Below are positions 27,328 through 32,842 of a stretch of DNA of 32,842 bases, piece after piece. This DNA is from Rhodospirillales bacterium (lineage in GTDB: Bacteria; Pseudomonadota; Alphaproteobacteria; Rhodospirillales; Defluviicoccaceae). The position numbers were made by a program, and so were the translations under genes. Location of the stretch: NCBI GenBank assembly GCA_007694935.1, contig REES01000044.1, forward strand, positions 1 to 32,842. The letters are read 5' to 3'. The notes beneath the pieces were generated by a model. That model did not search any database and had not been told where the DNA came from. It worked only from the letters and a program-made list of their open reading frames with translations. The stretch's first letter is position 1. The number at the start of each line of letters is the position of its first letter.

Positions 27328-27683
27328 GGCGTGGTGCCGTCCTGACCGGAGCGGCTCATGAGCTTGATGATCACACCGGTGACCACGATGGCGAGCAGGG
27401 TGCTGCCGATCAGGGCCGTCACGATCGCCGGGTATTCGTCGGCAAGGCGCGGCAGGTGCAGCATCACCCCGACGCCCGCGGGGACGAACAGCAGCCCCAG
27501 GTGGTCGAGCAGACCGCCGGCGGTCGTTCGCAATCCGTCCGGTACGCCGCCGCGGAGCATCAGGCCGACGAACAGCAGCGCCATGCCGATCACCGGCCCC
27601 GGCACCGGCAGGCCGGCGGCGCGGCTGATCACCTCTCCCAAAAGCTGACAGACAAGAAGCACGGTCAGGTATTTGAGCACCAT
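27324..27683 (-). CDS. lrgA: LrgA/CidA-family holin-like protein
   Basis: This 119-residue protein has four hydrophobic helices and the family motifs PVPGPVIGMALLFVGLML and LGLLFVPAGVGVMLHL. It is the first gene of a lrgA-lrgB operon, with the genes coupled by a GTGA overlap. In Gram-positive bacteria such pairs modulate autolysis; in other bacteria related pairs export or import small carboxylates. Which applies here cannot be decided from sequence. A G-run about eight bases before ATG 27683 serves as the ribosome site. Confidence 0.93.
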   Translation of the reverse strand: MVLKYLTVLLVCQLLGEVISRAAGLPVPGPVIGMALLFVGLMLRGGVPDGLRTTAGGLLDHLGLLFVPAGVGVMLHLPRLADEYPAIVTALIGSTLLAIVVTGVIIKLMSRSGQDGTTP

Positions 27684-27855
27684 GGATCACACCCCCCGCA
27701 TGGCTCGGCTTTGGCCCGGCATGCCCGGACCCGGGCGGGGATGATGGCACGCGGAGACGCCGGCGAACAGGAGCGGCGTCGATGCCGGTCCGTCGTCAAC
27801 AGCGGCCGGGTTGGGACGTAACCGACGCGACGGGCGGATCGTCGGGCGAAAGGCC

Positions 27856-28209
27856 TCAGTCGACGCCGTAGTCGAGATTGCACATCAGCGCAACGCCGTC
27901 GTCTTCCACCTGGACGCCTTTGCGGGCGTTCCGCGGCAGCGGGATCCGCTGCTGCTTGCAGAACCGGATCAGGGCCGCGCCCACGTCTTCCGGAGTGAGT
28001 AGCAGCTCGCTGTCATTGGCATTGCCGGCATCGAAGTGCATGACGGCCATGGTTTTCGATGCCTTGTTCAGCTCGATGCGCTCGAGCCGCCCTCTGGGCA
28101 TGGATTTGCCGGCATGCAGGCAGTGATTGACCAGCGCAGCCTGCAGCTCATCGGCGGAGAACGTGACCTTGCGAAGTTCCTTGGGCACGGTTGTGATCCT
28201 CGTCGGCAC
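27856..28209 (-). CDS. Conserved-looking hypothetical protein
   Basis: This protein of about 117 residues has no recognised family. It begins from GTG 28209, with an AGGGG ribosome site seven bases upstream. A second GTG at 28188 would give 110 residues, with GAGG nine bases before it. Visible features are RKVTFSADELQAALVNHCLHAGKSMPRGRLERIEL, then ELLLTPEDVGAALIRFCKQQRIPLPRNARKGVQVEDDGVALMCNL. The internal similarity of the two halves (both with [SP]-x-[DE]-[EV]-x-x-A-L, then a Cys and a basic PR or PRN motif) hints at a duplicated fold. It lies alone between lrgA and the split tRNA. Confidence 0.65.
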   Translation of the reverse strand: MPTRITTVPKELRKVTFSADELQAALVNHCLHAGKSMPRGRLERIELNKASKTMAVMHFDAGNANDSELLLTPEDVGAALIRFCKQQRIPLPRNARKGVQVEDDGVALMCNLDYGVD

Positions 28210-28432
28210 CGCGCCACCCCTGATGCCGGGACCAGGACAGGAAGATCGACTAGGGCGCACCCGTAATATGGTGCGAAAACGTTTAGAAATGCTTGTTGCC
28301 GGAAACCGGGCATGCTGCGGGCCGGTCTGCTGGTCAGCCCGCCCTTGCCAGGGGTCACGCCGCTGTGGCATGGTGCGGTGCATTCGGGGCGGTCGGATCG
28401 GCCTGCATTGCCGGTCTCGGTCATCTCCGGAC

Positions 28433-28761
28433 GCTGCCGTAGCTCAGTGGTAGAGCACTCCCTTGGTAGGCTTGCCCCTCCAGCGGGAAACCGTTGGACG
28501 CGTACCGCCCAAATTCGGGGAAACCTTCCGTCCTCGCGACGATGGCAATCCCGAGCCAAGCCCGACGCGAGCCCTGGTTCGCCAGGCGAACCGCGACGGG
28601 ACGGTGTAGAGGCCAGACGGGCGGCACCTGACGGCCGGATGCCGGCCTATGGTGAAGGGATGGTCCAGCCCGCAAACTCCCGGGCATCCGGCCGGGAGGC
28701 TGCGAAAGCAGTGGCGGGATGAAGGGAGAGGTCGTGAGTTCAATCCTCACCGGCAGCACCA
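28433..28761 (+). tRNA. tRNA-Thr(GGT), interrupted by a group I intron
   Basis: The exons are 28433-28467 and 28722-28761. Joined, they give a 75-nt tRNA. The parts are: 7-bp acceptor stem (GCTGCCG/CGGCAGC); D-arm GCTC-AGTGGTA-GAGC; anticodon stem CTCCC/GGGAG around loop TTGGTAA with anticodon GGT at 28465-28467; variable loop AGGTC; T-arm GTGAG-TTCAATC-CTCAC; discriminator A and an encoded CCA (28759-28761). The 3' half of the anticodon loop and stem lies 254 bases away from the 5' half. The intact pairing in every arm after removal of the insert is strong evidence that the gene is functional after splicing. A minus-strand hydrolase gene ends 14 bases downstream. Confidence 0.96.
28468..28721 (+). 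ncRNA. Group I intron (IC3-like) in tRNA-Thr anticodon loop
   Basis: A 254-nt self-splicing-type intron inserted after position 36. The 5' exon ends in U and the intron ends in G (28721), as group I introns require. Visible helices are: P1, anticodon GGU with guide GCC (28474-28476); P2, 28479-28486 with 28491-28498 around GAAA; P3, CCGCCC 28505-28510 with GGGCGG 28619-28624; P7, 28611-28615 with 28661-28665; P8, CACC 28625-28628 with GGTG 28651-28654; P9 stem 28677-28683 with 28692-28698; and a CTGC-GAAA-GCAG hairpin at 28700-28711. The conserved blocks at 28511-28525, 28543-28561 and 28603-28620 resemble the Azoarcus tRNA-Ile intron as I remember it. No endonuclease gene fits. Confidence 0.94.
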
Positions 28762-28775
28762 GCGGTCACTGAAGG

Positions 28776-29477
28776 CTAATCAGCTCCCTGCGCGCCCCTA
28801 TCCCGTCGGGTATCCGGCCGGCGCTGCCCCAGCAGCCAGTCGTAAACCTCCGGCGTGGCATAGGTCTCGGTCCAGGAATCATGGCCGACCCCGGGAAACA
28901 CGGTGAACCGCACGCTGGCACCCGCCGCCCGGAGGGCTTCGGCCATCACCCGGGAGCCGCTGATCGGCACCACGTCGTCGTCCTCGCCATGAAACAGCCA
29001 CGCCGGCAGATGCCGTAGCGCCGGCGCGATCGCCGGATCGCCGCGGCCGCACACCGGCAGCAGCGCGGCAAACCCATCCGGGCGGGCGGCAGCCACTGCC
29101 CACACGCCATACCCGCCCAGGCTCAGTCCGGTGAGCACGATTCGATCGGGATCGACGTTGAGTCCCGCAACCAGATGGTCGATCAGCGACAGCACCCGTC
29201 CGGCTTCCCACCCGGCGTCGGCCGGACACTGCGGCGAGGCCAGCACGAACGGGAAATCCGGCCGGGTGGCGGCGATCCGTGGCGGGCCGTGACGGGCCAC
29301 CAGGCTCAGATCCGACCCGCGCTCCCCGGCGCCATGCAGAAAGATCATCAGCGGCCAGCCGGGATCGGGAGCCGGCCGATATCCGGCCGGCAGGAACAGG
29401 AGAAAGCTGATGCGATCAGTGCTGCCGGGGAGGGTCAGCCGCGCCTCAACCTGCCGGCCGGGCTCACCGATGGTCAT
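28776..29477 (-). CDS. Alpha/beta hydrolase (esterase/phospholipase type)
   Basis: This protein of about 233 residues has an alpha/beta hydrolase fold. The oxyanion region PLMIFLHGAGERG, the nucleophile Ser119 in GLSLGGYG, an acid in HGEDDDVVP (Asp167 or Asp168) and His199 in GVGHDSW make a full catalytic triad. It resembles dienelactone hydrolase and PHB-depolymerase-like carboxylesterases; the substrate is unknown. No signal peptide is evident from ATG 29477. A GTG at 29531 would add 18 residues. It is divergent from panD, and its stop lies 14 bases from the 3' end of the tRNA-Thr gene. Confidence 0.86.
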   Translation of the reverse strand: MTIGEPGRQVEARLTLPGSTDRISFLLFLPAGYRPAPDPGWPLMIFLHGAGERGSDLSLVARHGPPRIAATRPDFPFVLASPQCPADAGWEAGRVLSLIDHLVAGLNVDPDRIVLTGLSLGGYGVWAVAAARPDGFAALLPVCGRGDPAIAPALRHLPAWLFHGEDDDVVPISGSRVMAEALRAAGASVRFTVFPGVGHDSWTETYATPEVYDWLLGQRRPDTRRDRGAQGAD

Positions 29478-29585
29478 CACGTCCCGGCCACGAACCGCCT
29501 GTCGCGGCTGGACAGACGTACAGACCTGCACCTATCTTTGCCGCGATCGCGAACAGCGATCGACCCCAACCACACGAGTTGCATG

Positions 29586-29978
29586 ATGCTGGTTCCCATC
29601 CTCTACTCCAAGATCCATCGGGCGACGGTGACCGCTGCGAGCCTGCACTATCACGGCAGCATCACCATCGATCGCCGGCTGATGGACCTGGCGGGCCTGC
29701 TGCCGCATCAGCAGGTACAGGTTTACAACATCACCAACGGCCATCGCTTCGAAACCTACGTGATCGAAGGACAGCGCGGTTCCGGCTGCATCCAGATCAA
29801 CGGTGCGGCCGCCCATCTCGCCGGCGAGGGCGATCTCGTCATCGTCGCCGCGTATGTCAGCATGGCACCGGCCGACGCCGCCACTTGGCAGCCACGGATC
29901 ATCTTTGTCGATGACGCCAACCGGCCGATCGACCCGCTGCCGCAAGTGCTGGAGGACGAGGCCGAGGCCGAGTGCTGA
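29586..29978 (+). CDS. panD: Aspartate 1-decarboxylase
   Basis: This 130-residue proenzyme makes beta-alanine from aspartate for pantothenate and CoA synthesis. It self-cleaves between Gly24 and Ser25 (HYHGSITID), and Ser25 becomes the pyruvoyl group. From ATG 29586 the residues line up exactly with E. coli PanD: Lys9, His11, Gly24, Ser25, Arg54 and Tyr58. For that reason this start is preferred over the adjacent ATG 29583. The C-terminus (VDDANRPIDPLPQVLEDEAEAEC) is slightly longer and acidic. It is divergent from the hydrolase gene and convergent with the unknown gene at 29992. Confidence 0.95.
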   Translation: MLVPILYSKIHRATVTAASLHYHGSITIDRRLMDLAGLLPHQQVQVYNITNGHRFETYVIEGQRGSGCIQINGAAAHLAGEGDLVIVAAYVSMAPADAATWQPRIIFVDDANRPIDPLPQVLEDEAEAEC

Positions 29979-29991
29979 CGCCACCGCCGGG

Positions 29992-30510
29992 TCAGCCGTC
30001 CCGGCGAGCCTGCCCCTGCTTCACGAACTGAGACACCCGCCCCACCTCCCGCGGATCAACGTTCACCGACCGCTTGGGATTGGGCGAGACGGACATGCCG
30101 GTCGCTGCGGTGCGGCCGGCCCCGGGGTGGTGACGGGCCCGGTTGGCCCGCTTCAGCGCCAGGGCCCGGCGGGCAATGTCCGCCTGGCTCTCCTGCCGGT
30201 CGGCCTGCTTGAACCGCGCCAACTCCCGGTTCACCCGCTTGAGGGCCTGGGCGAAGATCTGCTTCTTGATCGTCGTGCCGGTGTTGTCCCGGGCCGGCTG
30301 GGCCCCGCGGGGGGCGGCCTTGCCACGCATCTCCCGGCGCTGATGCCGGGCGATGTCCCGGGCCTTGTCGCGGTAGTCGCGGAGCCGGCGGGCGGCTTCC
30401 GTCAGGTCCTCCCGGCTCAACTCCGAAATGTCCGGATAATGGGTTCGGGCGACGAGTTCGAACTCGTTCTCGGTGAGCATGCGGCGTTCGGTCACAGCGG
30501 ATACGCTCAT
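29992..30510 (-). CDS. Hypothetical charged helical protein
   Basis: This 172-residue protein is very rich in Arg, Ala and Glu. The first third reads MLTENEFELVARTHYPDISELSREDLTEAARRLRDYRDKARDIARHQRREMRGK, strongly helical. The middle has KKQIFAQALKRVNRELARFKQADRQES, and the tail has VNVDPREVGRVSQFVKQGQARRDG. The net positive charge suggests nucleic-acid or ribosome contact, but this is inference and no family is recognised. ATG 30510 gives MSVSAVTERRMLTENEF; an internal ATG 30 bases later is also possible. It is isolated, with a 217-bp gap upstream in which nothing is recognised. Confidence 0.65.
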   Translation of the reverse strand: MSVSAVTERRMLTENEFELVARTHYPDISELSREDLTEAARRLRDYRDKARDIARHQRREMRGKAAPRGAQPARDNTGTTIKKQIFAQALKRVNRELARFKQADRQESQADIARRALALKRANRARHHPGAGRTAATGMSVSPNPKRSVNVDPREVGRVSQFVKQGQARRDG

Positions 30511-30727
30511 GGGTCAATCGGCTCCGTGGCCAGGTGCGGGGGCAGGTCCGGGCCGGATATCGGCCCGCCGGTTTGCCTGATGCCAGCCCTTGCAGTAACC
30601 GATGCAGCCCACCGCTGCCAAGCCTCTTGGCTCCATCGGGACGAAACGCCGCCCCGACGCTGGACGTGGAACGACCGGCCAGCCCTGCCGGAGGGCGCGC
30701 ACAAGCACCACCGGCTTCGCCCCGCCG

Positions 30728-31579
30728 TCAGAGCGATGCGGCGACCGGTCCGGCCTTGCGCCGGGCGGCGGCCTCCTGCTCCGCGATGATCGCCCGGTAG
30801 GCGGCATCCACCGCCGCTTCGCCGTAGGTCCGTTCCAGCCGGCGAACGGTGAAGTGGCCAGCCGCCACGTGCTGGAAGTGGGCCATGAACACGGTATTGA
30901 TCAGGGCCCCGCTGGCCGCCCCCAGAATCGGCACCATCCGAACTGCCGCGGCATCAGAGATCACCGCACCGAAGCGGGCCGCGATGCCCCGGACCAGGTT
31001 CACCCCCGCCGGCAGTGCCAGCGCCGCCGGCCCATGGTCCGCCAACTCCCGGGCCAGCGGGGTGAAGTGGATGGCCAGCATGGCACGGACCTCGAAATAG
31101 CCGATCTCCGCATAGGTGACGCTGGGAGAGCGGCCGCCCACCGCGAACACCTCCATGCAGGCGAGGCGGCTCTCCATCCGGCCCAGATCTTCGCCATGGC
31201 CATGGGCAACGTCGGCGATCGCCCGCAGCATCAGCAGGGTGGTCACCGGCAACTCCAGCAGCAGCGCCGGCAGACCATAGTAGCCGCCGACCGCGCCGCT
31301 GGCCGCCGCCAGGGCGCGATGGGACAGGTTGCCCACCCGGCCCGCCGGGCCGGGGCGCAACGAGCCGATGGCAACCCCGAGCGCCTTGCCGATCGCCACC
31401 TCGGCGGCGCCGTGCAGGCCGTCGTGCCAGCGCTTCGGCAGCAGGGTGAGCGCCTCGTCCACCGGCCTGCCGATGACGCTGGCGATGCGTGCCGCCAAGC
31501 TCGGGTGCTCCAGGGCGTCGACCGCCGCGGCCAGTGCCGCGCGGTCTTCCGGGGCGATCATATCGATGCGCGTGCTCAT
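30728..31579 (-). CDS. EcsC family protein
   Basis: This 283-residue protein matches the EcsC family, named after a Bacillus ABC-transporter accessory protein but widespread without its transporter. Features seen are the hydrophobic AIGKALGVAIG segment, GALGG-like small-residue helices around AAASGAVGGYYGLPALLLELPVTTLLMLRAIADVA, and a second hydrophobic part GAASGALINTVFMAHFQHVAAGHFTVRRLERTYG. It may associate with membranes. No ABC-transporter gene neighbours it. The role is unknown. The upstream 265 bp to the next feature hold nothing recognised. Confidence 0.88.
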   Translation of the reverse strand: MSTRIDMIAPEDRAALAAAVDALEHPSLAARIASVIGRPVDEALTLLPKRWHDGLHGAAEVAIGKALGVAIGSLRPGPAGRVGNLSHRALAAASGAVGGYYGLPALLLELPVTTLLMLRAIADVAHGHGEDLGRMESRLACMEVFAVGGRSPSVTYAEIGYFEVRAMLAIHFTPLARELADHGPAALALPAGVNLVRGIAARFGAVISDAAAVRMVPILGAASGALINTVFMAHFQHVAAGHFTVRRLERTYGEAAVDAAYRAIIAEQEAAARRKAGPVAASL

Positions 31580-31844
31580 GGCGGCTCACCGCTGATGGGA
31601 CGGCTCGGCTGGTCGGCCGCCATCCGGGTCTCGACCCATGCTAGCCTGCCGTCGGCCGATCACCAACCCTCCATGCCGGAGCGCAGGTCCTCCGGGCGCC
31701 ACCAGCCCTCCGATGCGGCAGCCACCGGCTGACGGCGGTGGTGGTAGCTGAGGCCCTGGCGCGATGCCCTTTCGTGTGTTGTTCATATCGATCGAGACAA
31801 CGCCTACGGTAAGTTGCTTGCAGCTAAGGAGAAACAAGGACGCC

Positions 31845-31982
31845 ATGACACCCTTCGCCCGCACCATCGGCATCGACTATTCGGGCGCGGAAACGCCAAC
31901 CGCGAGCCTGAAGGGCTTGCGGGTCTATCAGGCGGACGGGGATCGGCTTCCGGTGGAGGTCCCGCCGCCGCCGAGTCCGAGG
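31845..31982 (+). pseudogene. Truncated DUF429-like gene, N-terminus only
   Basis: About 46 residues, MTPFARTIGIDYSGAETPTASLKGLRVYQA...PPPPSPR, resemble the start of the DUF429-like, RNase-H-fold proteins with the IGIDYSGA strand. It has a good ribosome site (AAGGAG) and ATG 31845. The homology stops abruptly at about 31982, and the frame continues with unrelated sequence to a stop at 32069, overlapping the next gene. The intact protein would be several times longer, so this is a 5' remnant of a gene cut by a deletion or insertion. The family link is from memory of related sequences and is moderate. Confidence 0.6.
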
Positions 31983-32038
31983 TGGCCGCACTTCGGGACG
32001 AGCTTAAGTCCATCCTCTCCGCCGCACTCCTGCGCTAG
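31970..32038 (+). pseudogene. 3' remnant of another gene at the junction
   Basis: In the next reading frame, about 20 residues (ESEVAALRDELKSILSAALLR) look like the helical C-terminus of a different protein, ending at TAG 32036-32038. The stretch has no start of its own. It meets the broken DUF429-like frame at about 31970-31982. This is read as the scar of a recombination joining the front of one gene to the end of another. It is too short to name a family. Confidence 0.35.
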
Positions 32039-32062
32039 GATGGCGCGGCAGCCGGAGGCCCC

Positions 32063-32371
32063 ATGCTGACCGACATCACCGCCCGCCGCGACCAGATCGC
32101 CGCCCTCTGCCGCCGCCATCATGTCCGGCGGCTGGAGCTGTTCGGCTCGGCCGCCCGCGGCACCGGTTTCGACCCCGCCCGCAGCGACCTCGACTTCCTC
32201 GTGGAGTTCAGCCCCGACCGCCCGCCCACGCTCGCCGGCTTCTTCGCCCTGCGCGAGGCTTTGGCCGACCTCCTCGGCCGCCCCGTCGACCTCGTCGCCC
32301 CCACCGCCCTGCGCAACCCCTACCTGCGCGCCGATGTCTTCCGCCACCGCGAGGTCGTCTATGCCGCATGA
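32063..32371 (+). CDS. MntA-type nucleotidyltransferase antitoxin
   Basis: This 102-residue protein is a minimal nucleotidyltransferase (MNT). The signature LFGSAARGTGFDPARSDLDFLVEF has Gly28-Ser29 and Asp42 and Asp44; the third acid is in VDLVAP. It forms a toxin-antitoxin system with the following HepT gene. In the studied pairs MntA adds AMP to a tyrosine of HepT and silences it. The start ATG 32063 lies within the tail of the truncated upstream frame, with GGAGG nearby. The gene overlaps hepT by 11 bases. Confidence 0.93.
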   Translation: MLTDITARRDQIAALCRRHHVRRLELFGSAARGTGFDPARSDLDFLVEFSPDRPPTLAGFFALREALADLLGRPVDLVAPTALRNPYLRADVFRHREVVYAA

Positions 32372-32717
32372 CCCCCGCGCCTGGCTCTGGGACGTTCAGG
32401 AGGCCGCCAACGCCATCGCCGAGTTCACCGCCGGCATGGACGCTGCCGCCTATGCTGAGAACCGCCTCGTCCGCGCCGCCGTCGAACGCCAGTTCGAGAT
32501 CATCGGCGAGGCGCTCAACCAGCTGTCGCGCCGCGCGCCCAAGCTGGCCGCTCGCATCCCCGACCTGCCCGCCATCGTCGCCTTCCGCAACATCCTGATC
32601 CACGGCTACGCCAGCGTCGATGACGCCATCGTCTGGCGCAACGTGCAGGAGAACCTGCCCGCCCTGCGCGCCACCGTCGCCGCCATGCTCGCCGAACTCG
32701 GGCCGCCCGACGCATGA
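32361..32717 (+). CDS. HepT-like ribonuclease toxin
   Basis: This 118-residue HEPN-domain protein is the toxin of the MntA-HepT pair. It carries the RX4HXY motif as RNILIHGY (Arg76, His81, Tyr83), the catalytic RNase residues and the likely AMPylation site. The helical core VRAAVERQFEIIGEALNQLSRRAP is typical of the family (formerly DUF86). It overlaps mntA by 11 bases, so the two are translationally coupled. HepT cleaves tRNA or mRNA in studied cases; the target here is unknown. Confidence 0.93.
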   Translation: MPHDPRAWLWDVQEAANAIAEFTAGMDAAAYAENRLVRAAVERQFEIIGEALNQLSRRAPKLAARIPDLPAIVAFRNILIHGYASVDDAIVWRNVQENLPALRATVAAMLAELGPPDA

Positions 32718-32842
32718 CCGCCCCCCTGCGCGAGAAGACCCCGGAGGCCCGCCTGCTGGCCCTCTTCGCCCGCCTCCTCGAAGCCCTCCTCCACGAGGCC
32801 CTCACCCCCGCCGCCGAGGCCGTCACGGACGCGGCGGAATGA
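32714..32842 (+). CDS. Small ORF coupled to hepT
   Basis: A 42-residue frame starts at ATG 32714, overlapping the hepT stop (ATGA), and ends with TGA at the last base of the window. The predicted peptide is MTAPLREKTPEARLLALFAR, continuing with LLEALLHEALTPAAEAVTDAAE. It is one continuous amphipathic helix rich in Ala, Leu and Glu. The four-base overlap and high-GC third positions support translation. No family is recognised. It could be a third component of the toxin-antitoxin operon or a fortuitous frame. Confidence 0.5.
   Translation: MTAPLREKTPEARLLALFARLLEALLHEALTPAAEAVTDAAE

Noticed and set aside
28468-28721. Homing endonuclease gene inside the intron
   Set aside because: The intron is only 254 nt and nearly all of it is used by core helices; no LAGLIDADG, HNH or GIY-YIG coding stretch is present.
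28421-28759. Minus-strand open frames across the split tRNA
   Set aside because: The region is fully explained by the tRNA exons and the intron helices; the antisense frames have no protein signature.

Overview
The window is GC-rich DNA from an alphaproteobacterium, most likely a member of Rhodospirillales. The organism call is inference. It rests on the glnB-glnA pair, the cysG-DUF2849-cysI-DUF934-cysH order, argC next to rpsI-rplM, a LexA gene with a GAAC-N7-GAAC box, and a ComEC without a hydrolase domain. Almost all of it is densely packed chromosomal housekeeping sequence. A few accessory pieces are interspersed, mainly toxin-antitoxin modules.

Layout. 1-2226: nitrogen regulation (glnB, glnA) behind a sigma54-type promoter and a leader hairpin, closed by a strong terminator. 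2251-6935 (minus): assimilatory sulfate reduction and siroheme synthesis, cysG to cysH, with overlapping genes. 7165-11433 (plus): a VUT-family transporter, parE, a two-helix membrane protein and a lipoprotein. 11473-13567 (minus): rplM, rpsI, argC. 13989-15323: an AbrB-like/Doc toxin-antitoxin pair and a hemerythrin. 15320-18611: a hotdog thioesterase (minus), then a coupled trio of crotonase-fold protein, CoA-binding protein and O-acetylhomoserine sulfhydrylase. 18683-19658: a 14-bp tandem repeat, an SOS box and lexA. 19788-26048: an MscS channel, then on the minus strand comEC, a large ligase-carrier-acyltransferase fusion and an unknown gene. 26345-28209: a small unknown gene, lrgA-lrgB and another unknown gene. 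28433-28761: a split tRNA-Thr. 28776-31579: an alpha/beta hydrolase, panD, an unknown gene and an EcsC-family gene. 31845-32842: a broken gene junction followed by a MntA-HepT toxin-antitoxin operon with a small third ORF.

The most notable feature is the tRNA-Thr(GGT) gene at 28433-28761. It is interrupted directly after the anticodon by a 254-nt ORF-less group I intron (28468-28721). The conserved core resembles the Azoarcus tRNA-Ile intron as I remember it, and P2, P3, P7, P8 and P9 can all be drawn from the sequence. P1 appears to be just three pairs, formed by the anticodon itself (GGU) with an internal guide GCC. Removing the intron restores a perfect 75-nt tRNA with encoded CCA.

Functionally, cysG supplies siroheme for CysI, CysH makes sulfite, and the O-acetylhomoserine sulfhydrylase can fix the sulfide. 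GlnB and GlnA form the core of ammonium assimilation control.
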